Below are positions 9,534 through 18,267 of a stretch of DNA of 64,000 nucleotides, piece by piece; positions within the stretch are counted from its first letter, which is position 1; the number at the start of each line of letters is the position of its first letter. The notes under the pieces are model-generated. The model made no database searches and was not told the origin of the DNA. It saw only the letters and a program-made list of their open reading frames with translations. Origin of the DNA: Psychrobacter sp. 5A.1 (GTDB lineage: Bacteria; Pseudomonadota; Gammaproteobacteria; Pseudomonadales; Moraxellaceae); NCBI RefSeq assembly GCF_030407455.1, contig NZ_JASDDJ010000012.1, positions 1 to 64,000 of the forward strand, read 5' to 3'. The translations under genes and the position numbers were made by a program.

Positions 9534-9724
9534 ATTCTGAAGTGTTGGCTAGTAGATGTTTATTCCCTGAGCCGATAATGCTTTACCAGGATGTGGTACC
9601 TATCGTCTCATTGTGTATGCCTGCACCGCTTGCGGTGTATCAGGAAACCTGCAGAGATGATGACGCATCCGCCCTGAACTTCACGGTTCATGGGTCGCCA
9701 TCTTACAGCGGCGCTTCGGTTGTT
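9534..9724 (+). ncRNA. ssrS: 6S RNA
   Basis: Small RNA that binds the sigma-70 RNA polymerase holoenzyme by imitating an open promoter. The sequence contains CCCTGAGCCGATA, followed by ATGTGG, as in the 5' half of E. coli 6S RNA. The 3' half has TGAACTTCACGGTTCA, GGGTCGCCATCTTACAGCGG, comparable to the E. coli 3' half (TTGAACCAAGGGTTCAAGGG, then TTACAGCCTGCGGCGGC). The two ends pair: CTGAAGTGTTG (about 9537-9547) with CAGCGGCGCTTCGG (about 9706-9719). The apical hairpin is CACCGCTTGCGGTG. The length, about 190 nt, fits. It is not next to ygfA/fau, the usual neighbour in enterics. The ends are approximate. Confidence 0.88.
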
Positions 9725-9791
9725 TCATTCGGTTGGTACGTATATTCTTTATAAAAATATATTTCCTATAAATAGTATGCTTACGACCACT

Positions 9792-9830
9792 AAAAAGCCC
9801 CTTTCGTCATTGATGAGAGGGGCTTTTTTT
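9792..9830. terminator. bidirectional rho-independent terminator
   Basis: A GCCCCTTTCGTCA / TGAGAGGGGC stem with a T run on the plus strand and an A run before it. It serves the minus-strand FxsA gene and possibly the plus-strand 6S RNA transcript. Confidence 0.8.
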
Positions 9831-9853
9831 ATGCTTATGATTTAACTATATAG

Positions 9854-10486
9854 TTATTCGTCATTAGCAGATTTAGTAATCTTTTTTACATCTTTAGGGA
9901 TGTTTTTGGCAGTACCATCAACCGTAGTATGCTGTTTAAACACATCACCGAATGGGTTTTGCTGCTGTTGACCAAATGGATTCTGGCCATTCATGCCACC
10001 TGCACCACCGAACGGATTTTGACCGCCCATGCCACCAGCACCGCCAAATGGATTTTGACCGCCGCCCATTTGACCACCCATCTGCTTCGCCATCATTTCC
10101 ATCATTTTTTGCTGATTATTCATGACGTAATTATTGGCCAAGTCTTTGAGCTTCTTTTGTACCGGTGGCAAAATCACCAATAACGCGAGCAAATCACTAA
10201 GCACCCCAGGAATAAGCAGTAAAATACCTGCAGCTGCCATCGCGATACTCTTAATCATCGTGGTCTCTGGCGGACGCATGGCAGGGTTCATCATGCCACC
10301 CGCTTTCATCTGCTGTGCCATTGGATTAAGAGCTGCCATGCCTTTACGCATGAGAGAGATACCAATGACTGCGGCGATAATAAACCACATAAACACCCAC
10401 CAGCCACTCATAAACTGAGCAAGCAAATACCACAGTAGCATTTCGATAATAAACCAAACGATGGCTATACCAACTATCTGACCCAT
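9854..10486 (-). CDS. FxsA family inner-membrane protein
   Basis: Small membrane protein of the FxsA family, named for the E. coli gene linked to exclusion of phage T7 by the F plasmid. The normal cellular role is poorly known. It has two N-terminal hydrophobic segments (IVGIAIVWFIIEMLLWYLL, WWVFMWFIIAAVIGISLM) and the family signature around GILLLIPGVLSDLLALLVIL, PPVQKK. The C-terminal 70 residues are low complexity, with repeats of GGMGGQNPFGGAG type, then NPFGDVFKQ. The ATG at 10486 has AGGA nine bases upstream and gives a normal FxsA N terminus. A further upstream ATG at 10534 would add 16 residues. The Gly/Gln/Asn/Phe repeats are an addition to the basic family fold. Confidence 0.85.
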   Translation of the reverse strand: MGQIVGIAIVWFIIEMLLWYLLAQFMSGWWVFMWFIIAAVIGISLMRKGMAALNPMAQQMKAGGMMNPAMRPPETTMIKSIAMAAAGILLLIPGVLSDLLALLVILPPVQKKLKDLANNYVMNNQQKMMEMMAKQMGGQMGGGQNPFGGAGGMGGQNPFGGAGGMNGQNPFGQQQQNPFGDVFKQHTTVDGTAKNIPKDVKKITKSANDE

Positions 10487-10610
10487 AAAGTGTCGTCCTA
10501 TAAAATAAAAACCAATAAATTGATCGCCATACAAATTAAAATGGCTAACATATGATGTATATGGGGATTGGTTGCTATACTATCAAACTTAAGGCTGATT
10601 TTTAAGCCAT

Positions 10611-10715
10611 ATAGTCGGTACAATATAATTTGGGTACAAGGAAGGTGAACGAAAGTGCTAGAAGTAGTAGGCTAAGCGAGTCTGACTCCTATCCGATTTA
10701 TATAGGATCGACTAT
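10611..10715 (+). repeat. 105-bp ATAGTC/GACTAT repeat, copy A
   Basis: Starts ATAGTCGGTACAATATAA and ends GGATCGACTAT. The core holds GGTACAAGGAAGG, GAAAGTGCTAGAAGTAGTAG and GCTAAGCGAG. It is closely related to copy B at 43939 and more distantly to copies at 51166 and 52508. It ends 29 bases before ruvC and so lies in its leader or promoter zone. Confidence 0.75.
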
Positions 10716-10744
10716 AAAATAAAATGTAAGCAAGACGGGATATT

Positions 10745-11329
10745 ATGGCAATTATTATTGGGATTGATCCAGGGTCACGCATGACGGGTTATGGGATATT
10801 ACAGCAAACGGGTGATAAGCTGACCTATATCGATGCAGGGACGATTCGCACAGATACCAAAGAGATGCCTGAACGCCTGAAACGTATCTTTAACGGCTTA
10901 ACTCGTATTACTCAACATCATTTAAAATATGCTGATGAGCCTATTTATACAGCAATTGAGCAAGTATTTATGGCAGAAAATCCAGACTCTGCGCTTAAAC
11001 TTGGGCAAGCACGAGGTGCTGCGATTGCAGCAATGGTTGCCTTAGATCTAGAAGTATCAGAATATACGGCTCGGCAGATCAAACAAGCTGTCTGCGGCTA
11101 TGGTGCTGCTGCCAAGGAGCAAGTACAAGAGATGGTTTGCCGGATATTAGCGTTAGAAGTCGTACCGCAACAAGATGCTGCCGATGGACTTGCCTGCGCC
11201 ATCTGTCATGCTCACTCAAGCCATTCAATGAACAAACTGATATTGAATAGCGCTATGCGTGGTCGCGGCGCTTCTAAAAAGAAAGGCCGTTGGCGCTTGA
11301 CGGAAGAAGATTTAGGTAACTTACGTTAA
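10745..11329 (+). CDS. ruvC: Holliday junction resolvase RuvC
   Basis: Endonuclease that cuts Holliday junctions with RuvAB in recombinational repair. The RNase H-like fold carries the four acidic residues: D8 in [15 protein letters not shown]72 in [13 protein letters not shown]144 and D147 in [15 protein letters not shown]. The length of 194 is slightly above the usual 170-175, because of a basic C-terminal tail ([19 protein letters not shown]). ruvA and ruvB are not adjacent. The transcript ends at a clear hairpin. Very secure. Confidence 0.97.
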   Translation: MAIIIGIDPGSRMTGYGILQQTGDKLTYIDAGTIRTDTKEMPERLKRIFNGLTRITQHHLKYADEPIYTAIEQVFMAENPDSALKLGQARGAAIAAMVALDLEVSEYTARQIKQAVCGYGAAAKEQVQEMVCRILALEVVPQQDAADGLACAICHAHSSHSMNKLILNSAMRGRGASKKKGRWRLTEEDLGNLR

Positions 11330-11361
11330 AATGAACAGAGATTACAGTAGATAAGTTATAG

Positions 11362-11394
11362 GAAACACGCGCTATGAGACGCGTGTTTCTTTTA
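11362..11394 (+). terminator. terminator after ruvC
   Basis: A ten-base-pair stem GAAACACGCG / CGCGTGTTTC with an eight-base loop, followed by TTTT. Confidence 0.8.
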
Positions 11395-11444
11395 TGGATA
11401 TGTGCGTGTTTACTCTCTGCACTTAAGATGCCAAGCTACGTAGG

Positions 11445-12389
11445 CTACTCCACCACTGAACTTTCAATGACTGCATCTAATATATAAGCATACTGTTCAT
11501 CCGCGGTATCATCTTCTGGCAATTCATTGATATTTATCTGGTAGCGTTGTAAGCGCAGCACTTCCTCATGCGTATTATCATGTTGATAGCCATCGATGTC
11601 ACCAACGAATATCCGCCACTTTCCTTCATAAATTTTGATACCTTGATCATTGTAAGTGATAGGTTTAACTTGTAGACACTGGTTTGAGCGACTGTCTTCA
11701 CAAGCGGTAGTCTGAGATTTCACAGCCCAAAATATCGTTTCACCCTTACTGTGGTATTTCGCTTGAGGGGTAAGCCTACCACTCCAAACCAAGGTGACAT
11801 CATCGTTGGTAAACTGCGTCAATATTGGGGTTTCATCTTGATCAATTTTTAACTCACTATTGCCTAGCATCAAGGTATTCAAGGTATTTTCGGCCACATC
11901 CAGATCACTACAGGACATTTTGGTACTCATGCCATCTTCAGTACTCAAGTTATGGCCTTGTAACTGATAGGCCGCACTAATTGTGTTGCAACCTACGCTA
12001 TAGCTTAACGTGTCTTGCCCTTGGTATTGGCTGAATGCGAGTGTTACTTGGTTTTTAGGCACTGCAAACTCAACCAGCGGTTGCTTATTAACGTCGGTCG
12101 CGCTCACCAGTGTCCAACGATGATGAGACAAAATCGTCGTCAGCTTGTCTTCAGCGGTCAGTTGGGGCGGGCTATCCGCTGCCGAGCTGGCATTGGACAT
12201 GGTATTGTCACTCGCTACTGAATCCCTTGCTTTACCAGTTTCTATCGTGTCACCAGCTTCAGCTGTAACTGATATATCATTTTCATTAGATGCTGACTCT
12301 TTTTGGCAAGCACTTAACATCAGACTGACCATGAGCACACTGGGCAATAAAAATACTTTTAACGTGGGGTTTTTGTGGCTACCTACCAT
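11445..12389 (-). CDS. META and DUF4377 domain lipoprotein
   Basis: Predicted envelope lipoprotein. A signal peptide ends in the lipobox LSAC (Cys28) and is followed by a Ser/Asn/Asp-rich spacer. A META/HslJ domain covers about residues 85-200 (HHRWTLVSATDVN, SYSVGCNTISAAYQL, STKMSCSDLDVAEN). A DUF4377 domain follows from about 212 to the end (ETIFWAVKSQTTACED, CLQVKPITY, YEGKWRIFVGDIDGY). HslJ in E. coli is linked to novobiocin and heat response. The biochemical role of either domain is unknown. The start has AGAGGT upstream. It stands alone, convergent with ruvC. The domain call is good; the function is open. Confidence 0.82.
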   Translation of the reverse strand: MVGSHKNPTLKVFLLPSVLMVSLMLSACQKESASNENDISVTAEAGDTIETGKARDSVASDNTMSNASSAADSPPQLTAEDKLTTILSHHRWTLVSATDVNKQPLVEFAVPKNQVTLAFSQYQGQDTLSYSVGCNTISAAYQLQGHNLSTEDGMSTKMSCSDLDVAENTLNTLMLGNSELKIDQDETPILTQFTNDDVTLVWSGRLTPQAKYHSKGETIFWAVKSQTTACEDSRSNQCLQVKPITYNDQGIKIYEGKWRIFVGDIDGYQHDNTHEEVLRLQRYQININELPEDDTADEQYAYILDAVIESSVVE

Positions 12390-12550
12390 GCTACATACCT
12401 CTTAGTAAGCTTGTATAACCTTTTTCTTGTATCATCTATATGTTGACGTGCATATTTAAATAAGGCATCTATTTGACACCTTAATTTAGAGAAAGGTTGT
12501 TAAAGACAGCTTTTATTTAAAATAAGCACCTATTTATGGATAACTATGGC
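12390..12550. other. intergenic, upstream of the META lipoprotein
   Basis: A+T-rich, presumably the promoter region of the minus-strand lipoprotein gene. I see no clear sites. The rest of the gap up to 12951 holds a decayed miniature element and a terminator. Confidence 0.3.
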
Positions 12551-12724
12551 TAGGGCGCGTCATCAATTAGCACATTGAGACATTTAGTGGCCTTAATATG
12601 GCTAAATTTTGTCAAACATCGTCAGAAATCTTGTCAATATATTCATATTTACGGCGAGTTCTTCCTTGTTTGGCGGCAATTTTTCTCATGTTAAGCCCCG
12701 CAGTCTAAATGATGATACGCCCTA
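12551..12724 (-). mobile_element. 174-bp miniature element, copy 3 (badly decayed)
   Basis: The ends TAGGGCGCGTCATCA and GATGATACGCCCTA are still recognisable, and the spacing is exactly 174 bp. The inner sequence keeps ATGGCTAAATTTTGTCAAAC and TTCCTTGTTTGGCGGCAAT but has many changes. It lies in reverse orientation to copy 1. Confidence 0.7.
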
Positions 12725-12871
12725 GTTGCCTGTTTTAAATATAGGTGGCACAACTGAGCTAGACTGACCACTATAACCTTGACGCTACTGTGATATGTAA
12801 CGAAATGTTTATTTTTATTATATTTTAAAATAAATACTGAACCCTTTTGCCCATTGGCATCATTGATTGCA

Positions 12872-12913
12872 CAAAAAAGACAGCTAACGATTGAAGTTAA
12901 CTGTCTTTTTTAA
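12872..12913 (-). terminator. terminator after the GST gene
   Basis: AAAAAGACAGCTAAC pairs with GTTAACTGTCTTTTT around a short loop. T runs on both strands could stop transcription either way. It is placed just past the 3' end of the minus-strand GST gene. Confidence 0.75.
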
Positions 12914-12951
12914 AGCGATTTATTTTTCAAAAAAGTGAATAAATAAACGCT

Positions 12952-13614
12952 CTAATCGTTGGCACGGGTATATTTGGCTTTGGCCATATTTTTAATACTA
13001 AAGCGTTCATTCATCATTTGATAAAAACGGGCGAGATTTTCACCTTGTCCATTGGGATCAACTTTAAGCACTTTCCCAAAATCCAAACTTAGATATAGCA
13101 CAATATCAGCAAAGCTTAGCTGCTCACTTACCAGATATTCACGACCTTCTAATATCGTCTCAAAGTACGCCATGGCTTTGACGGCACGAGCAATTGATGG
13201 TACGACAAACTCTGGCACTTGCTCAACACGCTTTGCTTTGGATGGATGACTGTGCTGAAACGCCAGCATCAAATTATACATCACCTCAAACTCTGCAACA
13301 CGGCGCATAGAGCACACTTGCGCACGCTGTATCACATCATTACCCATGACTGAACGCTCACCATAAACGCGGTCAAGATACTCACAGACTGCCTGTGAAT
13401 CATTCAGCACTGTACCATCACCTAACGTTAAAACCGGTACGGTCTGCATCGGATTCATCTGAGTAAAAGCTTCTGACATCTGCTCGTTTGCAGAAAAATC
13501 AATATCTATCACGTCAAGGTCATCCATATCATCGACATCGAACCCCTTTGAGGCCAATAAGATAAGTGCTTTGCGTGGGTTGGGCGCTGTACGGGTGACG
13601 TATAGTTTTTTCAT
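12952..13614 (-). CDS. glutathione S-transferase family protein
   Basis: Cytosolic GST-fold protein of 220 residues. It has a thioredoxin-like N-terminal domain (LYVTRTAPNPRKALILLASKG) with the cis-proline and glutathione-binding segment QTVPVLTL, then LNDSQAVCEYLD. An all-helical C-terminal domain follows, with the usual N-cap motif in LSFADIVLYLSLDF. The substrate cannot be told. It resembles uncharacterised bacterial GSTs more than SspA. A clear AAGGAG precedes the ATG. It is single, followed by its own terminator. Confidence 0.88.
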   Translation of the reverse strand: MKKLYVTRTAPNPRKALILLASKGFDVDDMDDLDVIDIDFSANEQMSEAFTQMNPMQTVPVLTLGDGTVLNDSQAVCEYLDRVYGERSVMGNDVIQRAQVCSMRRVAEFEVMYNLMLAFQHSHPSKAKRVEQVPEFVVPSIARAVKAMAYFETILEGREYLVSEQLSFADIVLYLSLDFGKVLKVDPNGQGENLARFYQMMNERFSIKNMAKAKYTRAND

Positions 13615-13729
13615 GGCGAACTCCTTGTAAGAATGTCTAAACAGTAACTTAGGGTTGATACGCTATACCACAGTTATAGCCTAATCTGGCCATCATGGCA
13701 AAGTCTTATTGACCATAAGATAGAAATAA

Positions 13730-13765
13730 ATAAAGCCCCATCACTTTGCGTCATGGGGCTTTATT
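13730..13765 (-). terminator. terminator after the peroxiredoxin gene
   Basis: A TAAAGCCCCAT / ATGGGGCTTTA stem with a loop of about 11 bases, A/T flanked on both sides, directly downstream of the minus-strand peroxiredoxin gene. Confidence 0.8.
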
Positions 13766-13790
13766 GAATCGTATTTATACAGCAGCCTAC

Positions 13791-14429
13791 TTACTTATTT
13801 GGTGCAGGTGTGGTGCGTAGATACGGCTTAATTTCTGTATAGCCTTTAGGGTATTTGGCAGCAATGTCTTCGTTTTTGACACTTGGTGGAATGATCACGT
13901 CATCACCATCTTTCCAGTCTACCGGCGTCGCAATGTTATATTCGTCAGACAGTTGCAGAGCATCAATAACGCGAAGAATCTCGTCAAAGTTACGACCACA
14001 GCTTGCAGGATACGTTAAGGTTAGACGGATTTTTTTGCTTGGATCAATGATGAATACGCTGCGTACGGTATGAGTGCTGTCCGCATTTGGATGCATCATG
14101 TCATATAGCTCAGCCACTTCTTTGTTTGGATCCGCGATGATTGGGAAGTTCAGCTCAGTCCCTTGTGTCTCACCGATATCTTTTGCCCAAGCATGGTGAT
14201 CATCTATACCATCAACTGAGATACAGATTGGCTTGACACCACGCTTTTGAAATTCACCATTAAGTGCAGCAGCACGGCCAAGCTCGGTCGTACAAACTGG
14301 CGTGAAGTCAGCTGGATGTGAGAAGAAAACAACCCAGTTATCACCCGCCCACTCGTGGAAATTGATGTCACCCTCTGTGGTTACTGCATCAAAATTCGGT
14401 GCGGTATCGCCTAAACGTAAATGTGCCAT
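13791..14429 (-). CDS. 1-Cys peroxiredoxin (Prx6 group)
   Basis: Cytosolic peroxidase reducing hydrogen peroxide and organic peroxides. The peroxidatic Cys46 sits in SHPADFTPVCTTELG, with the Prx6 pattern PxxxTxxC. The C-terminal domain contains FIIDPSKKIRLTLTYPAS and the Prx6-type stretch VDWKDGDDVIIPPSV. The length of 212 fits the group. I see no resolving cysteine in the AhpC position. The start has AAGGA upstream. It is single, with its own terminator, next to a GST and a TerA-like gene, so the neighbourhood is stress related. Confidence 0.93.
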   Translation of the reverse strand: MAHLRLGDTAPNFDAVTTEGDINFHEWAGDNWVVFFSHPADFTPVCTTELGRAAALNGEFQKRGVKPICISVDGIDDHHAWAKDIGETQGTELNFPIIADPNKEVAELYDMMHPNADSTHTVRSVFIIDPSKKIRLTLTYPASCGRNFDEILRVIDALQLSDEYNIATPVDWKDGDDVIIPPSVKNEDIAAKYPKGYTEIKPYLRTTPAPNK

Positions 14430-14669
14430 GCTCTATTCCTTAGCTATGTTGATGAACGCTTATATCGACACGTCGGCCTCGCGCTCTATTATTATCATCG
14501 ACGTGCTCCGTGATCAAATATAACACAGAGCGCCTCAGTAAAAACTGACTTTATCTTAACAAACTGGTTATGAATGTCTTGTGACGGATTGTAATGCGGT
14601 TATACCATTTGCAAATAAGATCACAATGAATGATAACGACTCATTAGCCTATCAGCGTATTACTCAACG
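14430..14669. other. intergenic region upstream of the peroxiredoxin gene
   Basis: Contains an imperfect inverted repeat (ATCGACACGTCGGCCTCG and a later ATCATCGACGTGCTCCGTGAT). It may be a regulatory site for the peroxiredoxin gene, but I cannot assign a regulator. Confidence 0.25.
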
Positions 14670-15935
14670 CTAGCCAGATTTAAACATAGGTGCACCATCA
14701 ATCTTTAACTCAACCTTATCACCCTTCCATGCCAACTGTGGCGTTGCCTCACTCATACGCTTACTGGTCTCCCCTGAATGTTGCAAGGTAATGCCCTGCT
14801 CATCAATAATGGCGATGCCAATGACGTAGGTATATACGAAATTGCTTTTGGCTTTAGGGGAAGCTTTTATGTTAAAGACACATTCTATAATTTGATCTTT
14901 ATATTGCATTCGCATTTTGGGCTGCAAAGAGGCGATGGAGACTGCGCCATTGGATACAGCGGAATAGACTGAAAATACCAGCGCAACTCTGCCGCCATAA
15001 TGTTTAGCAATGTCTGAGCTGACCAAAACGGTCTCTTTTCCTGGCTCATTGGCACTAGCAACCTTAATATCACCTTGATGCTCAATATAAGGCATACGGC
15101 TCAAACTACCGCTTTGCTCTGGTGCATGGACATAGCTCATGGCTTTACCATTCTGTGCCAATATGCCGACGCGTAAATCCAAGTCATCATTGTTGGCGCT
15201 GGCATCACCATTATCTATCCATATCGCTTCTACTATTAAATGATCGTTTCCACCTTTAGTAAGATTGATTCGATGTTCGCTACCCGGTTTATCAAGCGTT
15301 ACTTTTTTTAGATTAAAAGGCTGAGAGGTTGATGGACTATTTGGATTATGGGCAAAGTCATCCTGTGCGTAAGTCGCTTTATTTTCTTCTATCTGTTTGT
15401 CTGCTGCCTCATCATCAGCCACTTCACCACCGAAATGGGTGCCCAAAGCACTCAAGCCACCATTAAAACCTTGTCCAATAGCGTTAATGCGCCAAACCTC
15501 ATTTTTGCGATAGACTTGTAATAACATGATAGCGCGTTCACTATCAAAGCCGTTACCATCGAAATTGTAAGTGGTTAACGTTTGCCCTGCTTGCTCTAAT
15601 GTTACTTTACTAGCACCAAGCTCTCGCATGGTTATTTGCCCATCAATGGTCGCGGTCAATACCAAATAATCTATCGTATTGGGCAGTTTATTCAGATCGA
15701 TATCGAAGCGCTGCTGCTGATTTGTCGCTTGCCAACTGACTGCCCCACATGGCGTCTTTGGCTGATTATAAAAAGTCATATAATCATCACTTGCCAGCTT
15801 TTGCTGACTATCCAGCCCAAAGCACGCTACGTCTATAACCGCGCTATTGGTCATCAATTCCACCACCAAAGTAAACTGCTGCGCGATACCTACATCAGTA
15901 AACTTAGCTTTTTGACCCGTAATGAGATTTAGCAT
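14670..15935 (-). CDS. TerA/TerD-domain stress protein
   Basis: A 421-residue protein of the tellurite-resistance/stress family. The N-terminal half is a TerD-like domain (about 1-180) with FDIDLNKLPNTIDYLVLTAT, YNFDGNGFDSERAIMLLQVY and GQGFNGGLSALGTHFGGEV. An acidic linker follows. The second half is TerA-like (LTKGGNDHLIVEAIWIDNGD, ASANNDDLDLRVGILAQNGK). TerD domains bind calcium through Asp-rich loops. In ter operons these proteins act together with TerB, TerC and others. No other ter gene is in the window, so this is an orphan member. AGGA lies upstream of the start. The family is confident; the role is unknown. Confidence 0.85.
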   Translation of the reverse strand: MLNLITGQKAKFTDVGIAQQFTLVVELMTNSAVIDVACFGLDSQQKLASDDYMTFYNQPKTPCGAVSWQATNQQQRFDIDLNKLPNTIDYLVLTATIDGQITMRELGASKVTLEQAGQTLTTYNFDGNGFDSERAIMLLQVYRKNEVWRINAIGQGFNGGLSALGTHFGGEVADDEAADKQIEENKATYAQDDFAHNPNSPSTSQPFNLKKVTLDKPGSEHRINLTKGGNDHLIVEAIWIDNGDASANNDDLDLRVGILAQNGKAMSYVHAPEQSGSLSRMPYIEHQGDIKVASANEPGKETVLVSSDIAKHYGGRVALVFSVYSAVSNGAVSIASLQPKMRMQYKDQIIECVFNIKASPKAKSNFVYTYVIGIAIIDEQGITLQHSGETSKRMSEATPQLAWKGDKVELKIDGAPMFKSG

Positions 15936-16082
15936 TATTATTGTCCTAATGATAACTTATTATCAATTTATACTTATTCACAAAAAAGCCCATCCCTAGC
16001 GTACTAGAAATGGGCAGGCTTGAAAACCACTATTGTTCAGTATTATCTCAAAACAAATGCCATTTGCACGGCTTGCTATGTA

Positions 16083-17822
16083 TTAGGCAGGTTTATAGCT
16101 GTCACGTAAGCTAACGATTTGATTAAAGACTGGTTTATCAGTGCTATGGTCTTCGCTATCAGAGATAAAGTAGCCTTCACGCTCAAACTGAAAACGCGTG
16201 CCAGCGTCAGCATTGGCAAGTGATGGCTCAACCACGGCATTGAGTTCAGTCAACGAGTTAGGGTTCAATGCTTGATGGACGTCAGCAACGCTGCTTGGGT
16301 CTTCAACACTGAATAGCTGCTCATACATACGCACGGTTGCTGGAACACCTTGACTGGCCGATACCCAGTGAATGACACCTTTAACCTTACGGCCTTCGGG
16401 ATTTTGACCCAACGTAGTCGGATCAATGGTGGCTTTTAGCTCGACCACATTGCCCGCTTCATCCGTAATATGTTCAGTTACTGCCAACACATAGGTATTA
16501 CGCAGGCGGATTTCTGGCTTTTCTGGTGACAAGCGCTTATAGCCTGCTGGCGGTTCAATCTCGTAATCGCCTTGGTCGATATATATCGTCTCAGTGAATG
16601 GGATTTCACGTTCGCCCATATCGACATTGGGATGGTTTGGCTGAGTCAACCATAAGGTTTGTGCGGCATCATCAAAACGCGCGTTGACGCTATCCGCTTT
16701 TAGAGATTCCCAGCTGCTAACCGCTTCTGCAAAGTTAGTGATGGTCACTTTTAATGGCTTGAGTACTGCCATACCACGGGCAGTCGTCGTCTCTAACGAC
16801 TGACGAATACTAAACTCTAATAAGCGAAAATCAACCACGCTATCTACTTTCGTCACGCCTACACGTTCACAGAAGTCACGTAAACCCTCTGGCGTATAAC
16901 CACGGCGACGCATACCAGCGACGGTTGGCATACGCGGATCATCCCAACCACTAACGATGTTTTCATCAACCAATTGCTTAAGTTTGCGTTTACTGGTCAA
17001 CGTATGGTCCACATTCAAGCGGCTGAACTCGTACTGGTGCGGCGGCGTGGCAAAGCCAACTTTTTCGATGACCCAATCATAGAACGGGCGATGGTCTTCA
17101 AACTCTAGCGTACATAGTGAGTGAGTAATCCCTTCGAGCGCATCAGAGAGCGGATGGGCAAAATCATACATAGGATAGATGCACCATTTATCCCCTGTTT
17201 GATGATGCGATTGATGCATGACACGGTAGATGACAGGGTCACGCATGTTCATGTTTGGGCTTGCCATATCAATCTTGGCGCGCAACACGGCTTTGCCTTC
17301 AGTATACTTGCCGTCTTTCATATCAGTAAAGAGCGCTAGGTTTTCTTCGACACTGGCATCACGCTGCGGAGACGGCGTGCCTGCCTCATTGAATGAGCCA
17401 CGGTTTTCTTTCATCTGTTCAGGCGATTGCAAGTCAACATACGCATCACCTTGTTCAATCAACTGCATTGCCCATGCATGCAACTGGTCAAAATAACCTG
17501 ACGCATGGTGCGCTTCACCTGACCACTCAAATCCGAGCCATTTCACATCGTTTTCGATATTGTCGATGAAGTCTTGCTTTTCTGCCGTTGGGTTGGTGTC
17601 ATCAAAACGCAGGTTACACACACCATCGAATTCTTTGGCCACACCAAAGTTTAAACAGATAGATTTTACATGACCTAAATGTAGGTAGCCGTTTGGCTCA
17701 GGCGGAAAACGCGTCACAATCTGTTGCTGTTTTTGCGCTTTGATATCGTCACGAATAATATTACGAATAAAGTCGTTTTTGTGCTCGTCTTTTTGTGCAT
17801 TATTGCTTGAGTTCTCACTCAT
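16083..17822 (-). CDS. glnS: glutaminyl-tRNA synthetase
   Basis: Class I aminoacyl-tRNA synthetase charging tRNA-Gln. The HIGH motif region PPEPNGYLHLGHVKSI is at about 40-55. The KMSKS counterpart reads LTSKRKLKQL. A GlnRS signature, NLRFDDTNPTAEKQ, and WGDPR-type segment GWDDPRMPTVAGMRRRG follow, and the C-terminal anticodon-binding beta barrels are complete. The length is 579, against 550-560 for E. coli. A TAGGAG site precedes the ATG. It is monocistronic by appearance. Very secure. Confidence 0.97.
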   Translation of the reverse strand: MSENSSNNAQKDEHKNDFIRNIIRDDIKAQKQQQIVTRFPPEPNGYLHLGHVKSICLNFGVAKEFDGVCNLRFDDTNPTAEKQDFIDNIENDVKWLGFEWSGEAHHASGYFDQLHAWAMQLIEQGDAYVDLQSPEQMKENRGSFNEAGTPSPQRDASVEENLALFTDMKDGKYTEGKAVLRAKIDMASPNMNMRDPVIYRVMHQSHHQTGDKWCIYPMYDFAHPLSDALEGITHSLCTLEFEDHRPFYDWVIEKVGFATPPHQYEFSRLNVDHTLTSKRKLKQLVDENIVSGWDDPRMPTVAGMRRRGYTPEGLRDFCERVGVTKVDSVVDFRLLEFSIRQSLETTTARGMAVLKPLKVTITNFAEAVSSWESLKADSVNARFDDAAQTLWLTQPNHPNVDMGEREIPFTETIYIDQGDYEIEPPAGYKRLSPEKPEIRLRNTYVLAVTEHITDEAGNVVELKATIDPTTLGQNPEGRKVKGVIHWVSASQGVPATVRMYEQLFSVEDPSSVADVHQALNPNSLTELNAVVEPSLANADAGTRFQFEREGYFISDSEDHSTDKPVFNQIVSLRDSYKPA

Positions 17823-17900
17823 CGGGTATTGCTCCTAACGCAAATTGTCAGTTCACGATGCATGCCATCACACATCATGGAAAATTCAAACCAAACTATT

Positions 17901-18073
17901 AGGGCATGTCCTCAATTCAATCGATGGTCATCTAAATGGGTTAAAAATGGCTAAATCTTGCCAAACAGCGTCAAATAGCTGACTAATATCTCGATATTAT
18001 CTGCGCTATTTTCCTTGTTTGACTGCAATTTATCTCATTTTCACCACCATTTTTAAAATGAGGACACGCCCTA
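17901..18073 (-). mobile_element. 174-bp miniature element, copy 4
   Basis: A near-canonical copy in reverse orientation: TAGGGCATGTCCTCAATTC at the left and ATGAGGACACGCCCTA at the right. The core has the hallmark AATATCTCGATATTATCTGC. It lies between the 5' ends of glnS (minus) and the cyclophilin gene (plus), in shared upstream DNA. Confidence 0.92.
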
Positions 18074-18267
18074 AAAACAGGTTATCAAAAATGATAATAA
18101 AAAGTTAAAGTTACGTTATTCTATCAGCTTTTGCGAACGCATTAACAGCCTGATACATGACACAGACTAAAAAAGCCGTTAGACTACCCATGACTTTTTA
18201 TTAACCAGCTTTTTACCCACCACTTAACAGCGTCATTTAAGGCGCTGCGACCAAAAAGGAATACCCC

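Noticed and set aside
9542-9754. 70-codon plus-strand frame over the 6S region
   Set aside because: It lies on the 6S RNA sequence, has no ribosome site and no protein-like pattern.
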